A DNA stretch of 36,875 bases from Hymenochaete sp. R1 (taxonomy: Eukaryota > Basidiomycota > Agaricomycetes > Hymenochaetales > Hymenochaetaceae), in contig JAFREE010000201.1 in assembly GCA_019400425.1 (NCBI GenBank), positions 1 to 36,875 of the forward strand, given 5' to 3'. Both the position numbers and the translations under genes were made by a program. A model generated the notes under the pieces. The model was not told where the DNA came from. It saw only the letters and a program-made list of their open reading frames with translations, and searched no databases. Position 1 is the first letter of the stretch; each line of letters opens with the position of its first letter. Positions 31,190 through 36,875 of the stretch are shown piece after piece.

Positions 31190-31880
31190 ACATAGAGGGA
31201 GATCTTGCGGGAAACCAATGGCGGAAGTGAAGTGCTTTTGGATGACCTCATTGACGACGGCTTTGAGGTAGGGAAGGCGTTTGAGAGCGGCATCAAGCTC
31301 GGCTTGGAGTGTGCTGGACGTACAGGTTTGAGGCGTTGTAGAAGGTGATCGCGTATGAGGAGCTGTGTGCTTCGCGCAGGTCGTGCAATCAGGCTTCAAA
31401 TTAACACTACAAGAAAAAGGCACTGACTTGGATGTCATGTCACTCCCTGCTATTGCCGACAACTCTCCCTTAGACACCTCGCCATTGGTGTCTCCCCCCT
31501 CTTGTGACTTGCTCAATGAATGCACACGGTCCATCGAGTGCGCCATCCATTTGCTCACAGCAGCCAGTGTGAGCCCCGCAATGTTCAAGACAGCCTTCTG
31601 GCCTTTGGCATACTACGAGAGGTAGAGGGCGACTGTGCGGTGTGTAATACTGTGTATCGTCCCGATTGGTGAGCCAAAAGCTCATTCGTCTGTTTCAATG
31701 GTAAACGTCTGACACAGTTGCAGTCAAAACGAAGAGCGCAACGTACCGTAAACCACACCAACGATATCAAACACCAAATATCCTCGCTGCCCTCCACATC
31801 CAGCCGATTCCAGTGCTTCATCAGCGTGACAATGTGCACTCGCCTGTGCAGCTCGAATGCATGTATGGAGTTGGGCACGA
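31190..31880 (-). pseudogene. Cytochrome P450 relic
   Basis: Minus strand: LMKHWNRLDVEGSEDIWCLI with LVWFTV near 31800 (helix C/D style), SKGELSAIAGSDMTSKS near 31440 (helix I, family: IVAGSDTTAT), LQAELDAALKRLPYLKAVVN with EVIQ near 31260 (helix J/K), then TSAIGFPQDLP. This is the usual order in basidiomycete P450s. The heme-binding FxxGxRxCxG region is absent, helix I lacks the TT pair, and frames change between 31600 and 31500. It joins directly onto the truncated UTP7, so the two relics share a breakpoint near 31180. Confidence 0.6.
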
Positions 31881-32036
31881 TCTTGCATTTGCTGGTGCGT
31901 TTGCGGGTATGTAATTCAATTTGGGGAGAGCGCGCGCGCGTTTTGAAGAGGCCTCATTGGATACATGTACAGTCAAAGGTGTCATAGAAGTCGGGCTTGG
32001 GTGCTGGCATCGTGGGCCCAGACGCGCGTTGTTGAG

Positions 32037-32053
32037 ATCGTCAGGGGGAACCC
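32037..32053 (+). repeat. Left 17-bp inverted terminus of a putative transposable element
   Basis: ATCGTCAGGGGGAACCC here matches ATCGTCAGGGGAAACCC on the opposite strand at 36374-36390 in 16 of 17 positions. An ATTATTT word starts at the same offset inside both ends. Nearby at 32200-32221 a TGCAAATAA unit is repeated. See the right end and the related finding. Confidence 0.55.
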
Positions 32054-32199
32054 TCGTTGAATTATTTCCCTTGATTTGCGTTTTTTGCATAAAATAATTC
32101 CTTAATATGGGGCCCACCAAAAAGTAGTTGCTCATATTGGAAAGGGTGTGAATGCTTAGAATGACATGTAAATAATTAGTATTCAACGCAAAAGACGGA

Positions 32200-32221
32200 A
32201 TGCAAATAATGCAAATAATGC
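32200..32221. repeat. Subterminal AAATAATGC repeats (left side)
   Basis: Two direct copies of GCAAATAAT plus a half copy. The same AAATAATGC core occurs three times in a row at 36339-36368, near the right inverted terminus. Confidence 0.6.
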
Positions 32222-32264
32222 TCAGAATCGTGAATTGCGATAATCGTAGATAAATATACACGCA

Positions 32265-33105
32265 TTAATAGAAAGCTTCCCTGTATGTCATTTTCTTATG
32301 TTTTTCGTTCACGCAATAGTAGCATACTGAAGTGTTATCAGATCTCAATCTATTAATCATATATATACATATTATTAATATACAAGTAGCGCCTATGAGC
32401 TCTGGAACGGAAGTATCACCTGCATCTGCGATACGTATGAACAGCGACAAGCAGCCTTTGTGTGTGCAGTAGTGACGTTTCTTCGCCTTGCGCTTCAAGT
32501 TGACACTGGCCCCGCTGCTACTGAAGACGCACTTACCAGTCTTCTTCAAGCTTTCGCTCAAGTCTTCGGTGGTCTCCAGTATTGTAGGGATCCAGAGTGT
32601 CAGCCTTGCGACACTTAAAAAATCATTGCGACCAGGCAAAAAGTCATCGTCACTGTCACCGTCGTATGCACCATCACAGTAGCTGACAGCCTTCGATATT
32701 TTCCAATGGGAGGTACGGCTGTTCATGAAGCTTTCGGAGGGGAAGCCCAAAGAGAATGTGAACGAGTCGGCGCTGCCCGTCGTATGAGAAGGCACAGAAC
32801 GAGGTGAAGTTGCAAAAAGGCACGTCGGAGAGCGGGGACAATCGCGCGTGCGCGAGACTCATCGGAGTAATGGCCCCAATACCATGTTTGTAGGGAAGCA
32901 TTGTAGGTGAAAACAAAGGATACAAGAGCGACATGTTGTGAAGCGCTCTAGAAGGCTCTTCGTTGTTCTGGAAGGGAGGGAAGCGAAAGTTCAAGTTGTC
33001 TAAGAGACGAAGCTCAGAGCTCACTGAGGGAAGGCCGTTGCCCATTTCCCAAAGAGAGCCCGTCTGTAAAGAAAGAAGTGAAGCAGGTGAGCATGTCAAC
33101 AACAA
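32265..33105 (-). CDS. Unrecognised minus-strand frames, possible C2H2-type start
   Basis: Two overlapping open frames (32265-32795 and 32674-33105). The first contains KKRHYCTHKGCLSLFIRIAD, which resembles the first half of a C2H2 finger (YxC-x4-C-x4-F) but no His pair follows. No other motif is seen. It may be a relic of a fungal zinc-finger regulator or an unrelated frame. Confidence 0.25.
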
Positions 33106-33870
33106 GAATGAAGAAGAGGGCGCAAGCGAGTCGGTGAAGTAATCGGAGATGGAATTAAAGACGTGCGGTCTGAAGGGCGAGCCAGAGGGACTCTCATGTT
33201 TTATTCAGTAGTCAGACGACCAGTTCACCATGGTAGTAGGTTTTTACTCACTACTCTACTGGATGGAATGTATGCGTTCTCATCCCATGACCCAAAAGAA
33301 AATGGCCCGTCTCACGCTCCATCCAACAAATCATGCTATTCACCTGGTCCCCTCGACAACAGTGTTCATGGCGCGTCGGGCGCAGAAGAAGAGCATGATT
33401 TCCTTGGAGCATGTTTAAACTATTAGTACAATGTATCGATGATTGCTCGCCACAGACGCAAATCGACAAAACTCACCCCGTTGCGAAATGCGGAAACCTA
33501 AGCAGGATGTTGATGGGACTCAGCAAGGACGGATAGTGACTCATTCGGCATGCAAATGGTAGAAGAGGAAGTGTGAACGTCGAGTACAATAAAAAGAGTA
33601 AGTATCGAAAGCGAGAAGCAGAGGGAAGGTGGGCATGACTGTTTTGAGGGGGAGGGGACGTCGACGTGGCAGAGTGGTGAAAGTAGGAAGAAAAGATGAA
33701 AAAAAAGACCAGTCCAAAGAGCCTTTGGTGGAAAACAAACCATGCGTGCACGTGATGATTTGGCCTCGAAATTCTTGCTAAGTCCACGTTCGACTATGAC
33801 ATCGACCAAACTCACCTCTGTACCTCATCCTGCCCACCCGACCCATCTGTTCCCTCGCATATATCAAACA
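33106..33870. other. Upstream region of the eIF3c relic
   Basis: No coding block recognised; several short overlapping frames on both strands. A pyrimidine-rich stretch and the ATG at 33871 follow. Confidence 0.4.
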
Positions 33871-35904
33871 ATGTTGCGCTGTCGGCAAGCTGAATCTGAC
33901 TCTGATGTCAACGAAAGCTCATAGGAGTAACTGTTGTCCAGCTCAGAAGAGGGCACACCCACCAGGCCCGCGGCACCAAAACCTTCTGGCATGGCTCGTT
34001 TCGTAAAGGGGGCAGGAGGAGTGAGCTCATCAAGATCAGAGTCCAGCTTAGAAGAGGAAAGCGACGAGGACGAATCAGAGGGCGAGAAGCTGAAGAAGAA
34101 CAAGTTTCTCGTCGGTGATGGGGGAAGTGCCGATAGTGAAGATGAGAAACGGATCGTCAAGAGTGCAGCGAAGAAGCGTATGGACGAGATGGAAGTTGTA
34201 GGCAAAAATATCGAGAATGCGATCAAAATCAACGACTGGGTTGCAATATCCAATGGTCTGTCCCTTCCACTTGTGTGGATTCATTCACTGTGGCGCTTAA
34301 CATCGTCGATAAAGAGTTTGACAAGCTTACTTGCATGGTTGAACGCCAATTGAACCTGTCTGAGCGCGCTCCAGGTTTTTATATCAAGGCCTTAGTGAAT
34401 CTCGACCAATCATTGACTTCAGCGCTCGCCAAGGAGAAAGAGGCAAAGAAGAAAATGAACGCAACCAATGCCAGGGCTTTAAACACCATGAAACAGAAGG
34501 TTCGAAGGACGAGCAAGGAATACGAGAAGGACGTTAAGCTTTGCCAAGAAGTGAGTAACGCGGATGAGAGCAGTAGCATTGCTATGGTCTGACCTAACGA
34601 TAACCAGGACCCCGAAACATTTGAGCATGAATATACCCTAGCCGCCGCACCGGCTGCAGCTGTACCAGCCAAGAAAAAACAGAAGGCACAAACTACCGCT
34701 GACGAGGATGATGATTTCACGACGGTTGGAAAGGGTGGAAAGGCAATGCAGTATACAGTCGAAAGTATTTTCTAGAACTTGCAACTCATCGGTGAAGCCC
34801 GGGGCAAGAAGGTAAGCTTTTCGCCTCGTACAATTGAACCGAATTTCTCACTAAATCACCTTAGAATACTGATAGAGGCGAGCAAATCAAGATTCTTGAG
34901 AAACTGCTGGAAGTGGCAGCGACCACGTAAGCGCATCCGCGTTCTCCTGGCCCTCGTCTCGGTACGGTTTGATTACAACTCCTCCATCTCCACCCACATG
35001 CCGGTTGAGCTTTGGGCTTCGGCACTGAAAGAAATCGACTCGCTCATACAGATCCTTGCGCGGGAGAGGCAGTACTCCGTGGAGGAAACAGTGCTTGAGT
35101 ATGATGAGTTAGCAGAAAGAACGCCCGAGCAGGAATCAGACAACGTCGTTCGAATTCGCGGAAGCATTATCAGTTTCATCGACCGACTGGATGACGAATT
35201 CACCAAGAGTTCGCAAAATATCAACCCTCACGGAACGGAATATGTCGAGAGACTGCGGGACGAAAAGGGACTTTACGAGACGATTTGCTTGTCGGAAGGA
35301 TTCTATGGAACCGTTAACAAGTCTGAACCTTTGTCGAGGGTAATCCTACGACGGCTAGATCATATATATTCGAAGGTGCGATTCTCAGTCCGATTCTTTG
35401 TGTATCTCTGATTTATTTATTTGGTAGCCTGATGCTGTCGTACAAGTTTTGGAGTCGCCTATTTTGCAATCTACTGCACCGCCCTCAGTCTCCCTCGTGT
35501 CGCGTGGGTCAAGTAAGAACCTCATACAAACGCTCTGTGTTCATCTATACAAGAACGACAATGGTATCTTGAAGACGCAGGCAATGCTTTGCCACATCTA
35601 CCACCACACATTGCACAACGACTTCTACCGTGCTCGTGATATGTTTTTGATGTCACATCTCCAGGATCAAGTTCACAACGCTGACGTCGTGACACAAATC
35701 ATGTATAATCGCGCCGTCGTACAAGTTGGTCTTGCTGCGTTCAGGGTCGGCCTTATTCAAGAGGCACGGTTAACTCTGCAGGGCATCTTCAACACGGGGC
35801 GGGTGAAGGAACTGTGTCGTAACGTCCGAAGCGCTTATGCTAAGCTCCCCGTTTACCTCGAGCTGGACGACCTTGGGTTTCCTGACGATGCATTTGAACT
35901 CTGA
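33871..35904 (+). pseudogene. NIP1: eIF3c (NIP1) translation initiation factor subunit, disrupted and truncated
   Basis: eIF3c is an essential core subunit of eIF3, contacting eIF1 and eIF5 on the 40S. From ATG 33871: an acidic Ser-rich start, GMARFVKGAGG, KKRMDEMEVVGKNIENAIKI, then after intron 34256-34314 EFDKLTCMVERQ, GFYIKALVNLDQSL, after intron 34551-34607 DPETFEHEY, DDFTTVGKGGK, ESIF-TAG-NLQLIGEARGKK, and later LLALVSVRFDYNSS, THMPVELWASALKE, GTEYVERLRDEKGLYETI, LCHIYHHTLHNDFYRARDMF, VQVGLAAFRVGLIQEARLTL and GIFNTGRVKEL. Lesions: TAG at 33922-33924 and TAA at 33928-33930 in the acidic start; TAG at 34773-34775 for Lys; a two-base loss near 34928 between AATT and RIRVLL. After GRVKEL the sequence departs from the family and stops at 35902-35904, so the PCI domain (about 280 residues) is missing. 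Confidence 0.93.
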
Positions 35905-36338
35905 CGTGGACCCTGCCGCGAATGGGTTCAGGTGCGAAGTCGCAATTAGAGGGGCGGAGTGTACTGTTGGCATTGGGAAAGAGAATAGTGCGGACGGGTG
36001 TTGGTGTTGGCCTTTACGTCTCTTGCATGTTAGTATGAGTTATATGTAGACGGTAGAGAAATGTCAATGAGGTCTACTCGTGGTGTGGGCGACCGACTCC
36101 TTGGGTCGATATCAACATACGGTTGCGGAATTAGCTGGTGTGTCGTCTCATGGACATAATACCCCATTCCGTTACCATTCACCGCCGTCTCCTCCCCCGA
36201 CAAGAATAGCCAAGAGGCTTGACTCCGAGTGAAAATCCAAAATGTGCAGAAAGGTAGGTGAAATAATGTAAATTATTTTGAGGTATATAATGAATGTGTA
36301 AATAATTTATGAGAATTCGGGGGGTCTCGCTGGAATGT
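35905..36338. other. Gene-free stretch
   Basis: No coding signal recognised. Becomes AT-rich from about 36260, with AAATAAT words before the right inverted terminus. Confidence 0.45.
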
Positions 36339-36368
36339 TAAATAATGCTAAATAATGCTAAATAATGC
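36339..36368. repeat. Three direct TAAATAATGC repeats
   Basis: Three consecutive 10-bp units, immediately inside the right 17-bp inverted terminus at 36374-36390. Similar units are near the left terminus at 32.2 kb. Confidence 0.85.
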
Positions 36369-36373
36369 GGTCT

Positions 36374-36390
36374 GGGTTTCCCCTGACGAT
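36374..36390 (-). repeat. Right 17-bp inverted terminus of a putative transposable element
   Basis: GGGTTTCCCCTGACGAT is, in reverse complement, 16/17 identical to the left terminus at 32037-32053. The three TAAATAATGC units lie just inside it. Flanking target-site duplications were not convincingly found. Confidence 0.55.
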
Positions 36391-36787
36391 ACTCATTGCT
36401 GGACACTGTTGGTGTAGTTTGAAACAGTCTGCTTCACATAAATTGTAATATGTGCCACACTGGTCTGTTTGCCTACCGCCTTTCTTTGCACCTGATCGGT
36501 ATATCATTTATGTAGGGGCATCCTTCTTGCATAAGGTCTGCTACTCTTGGCTTTTTTTTAAGAATGTTGGTGTCCAAGGACCTTCGCAAGTCTTGTCTCA
36601 TCAAGGTCAACTAGGAAAACAATTAATTCCCATGATGCTAGGACAGTACTAGTGGCCCAGTGTGCCGCCGACTCGCGACCCGTGGCCCGAAAGTGTTGCC
36701 TATAACCCACAACCAGCGTCCCACATCGGCCCATCGGCGATGCGCCTCCGGCCCACGTCGGATGATGTTGACCCACCACCGGCCCAG
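36391..36787. other. Stretch without a gene
   Basis: No coding block recognised. From about 36655 the composition turns GC-rich with scattered GGCCCA and GACCCA words, which look like degenerate copies of the minisatellite that follows. Confidence 0.4.
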
Positions 36788-36875
36788 CGACCCACTGGTG
36801 ACCCACCGTTGACCCACCGTTGACCCACCGTTGACCCACTGGTGACCCACTGGTGACCCACCGGTGACCCACCGG
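36788..36875. repeat. 11-bp minisatellite reaching the window edge
   Basis: Eight consecutive 11-bp units: variants of TGACCCACYGK (TGACCCACCGT three times, then TGACCCACTGG and TGACCCACCGG). It continues past the end of the window. The open minus-strand frames over it are a product of the repeat, not a gene. Confidence 0.95.

Noticed and set aside
31821..32261. 146-codon minus frame with a hydrophobic start
   Set aside because: Overlaps the P450 relic and the left inverted terminus; the hydrophobic start is AT-rich DNA and no family is recognisable.
36558..36872. Long minus-strand frames with repeated GHQWV/GSTVG words
   Set aside because: They arise from reading through the 11-bp minisatellite.
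36788..36875. Telomere repeat
   Set aside because: The unit is TGACCCACYGK, not a TTAGGG-type telomere repeat.
1..36875. tRNA, rRNA or CRISPR features
   Set aside because: No B-box-like GGTTCGAATCC in a cloverleaf context, no rRNA blocks, no regularly spaced direct repeats with spacers.

Overview
The window looks like nuclear DNA of a filamentous basidiomycete, probably an Agaricomycete. Coding sequence is cut by many short introns (about 45-100 nt, GT...AG with CTAAC/CTGAC-like branch points), genes lie densely on both strands, and the recognisable proteins are closest in wording to mushroom-forming fungi. All identifications come from reading translations by eye; no database search was run.

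Layout. 0.17-1.06 kb (-): RING-finger protein. 1.9-3.5 kb (-): broken Ty1/copia pol. 3.56-5.50 kb (+): hexose/lactose-type MFS transporter. 5.5-6.5 kb (+): methionyl-tRNA formyltransferase. 6.8-8.2 kb (+): RAD51C-like recombinase paralogue. 8.2-8.9 kb (-): 5-formyl-THF cyclo-ligase. 10.0-11.5 kb (-): DNA primase small subunit. 11.8-12.5 kb (+): PIG-P. 13.55-13.99 kb (-): copia gag-like piece. 14.2-15.8 kb (+): DUG2-type M20 peptidase. 16.6-16.8 kb (+): DUF202. 19.7-20.2 kb (-): integrase-type HTH relic. 20.6-22.1 kb (+): decaying polyubiquitin-like array. 23.0-23.9 kb (+): N-terminal part of TAF2. 26.05-27.24 kb (-): AKTIP/FTS-type UBC protein, abutting an LPMO-like N-terminus. 28.2-28.6 kb (-): small cysteine-rich zinc protein. 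28.8-29.9 kb (+): PB1 protein. 30.5-31.2 kb (-): UTP7. 31.2-31.9 kb (-): cytochrome P450 relic. 33.9-35.9 kb (+): eIF3c. An 11-bp minisatellite runs off the right edge.

The striking point is that nearly every recognisable gene is broken. Essential single-copy functions (eIF3c, primase, TAF2, UTP7, PIG-P) keep their introns but carry in-frame stops, one- or two-base frameshifts, homopolymer expansions and short deletions inside highly conserved motifs. Retained introns rule out retrocopies. The likeliest readings are a duplicated or haplotype-specific chromosomal segment that has decayed, or a low-quality assembly; raw reads would separate the two. The RING gene and most of the RAD51C-like gene are the least damaged.

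The genes do not form a pathway. Two folate-linked relics (formyltransferase and cyclo-ligase) lie near each other, but in fungi this is probably chance. The best candidates for something new are the ubiquitin-derived reading frame at 21.7-22.1 kb, which has lost K63, and a matched pair of 17-bp inverted termini at 32.04 and 36.39 kb with AAATAATGC subterminal repeats, bracketing the truncated eIF3c copy.
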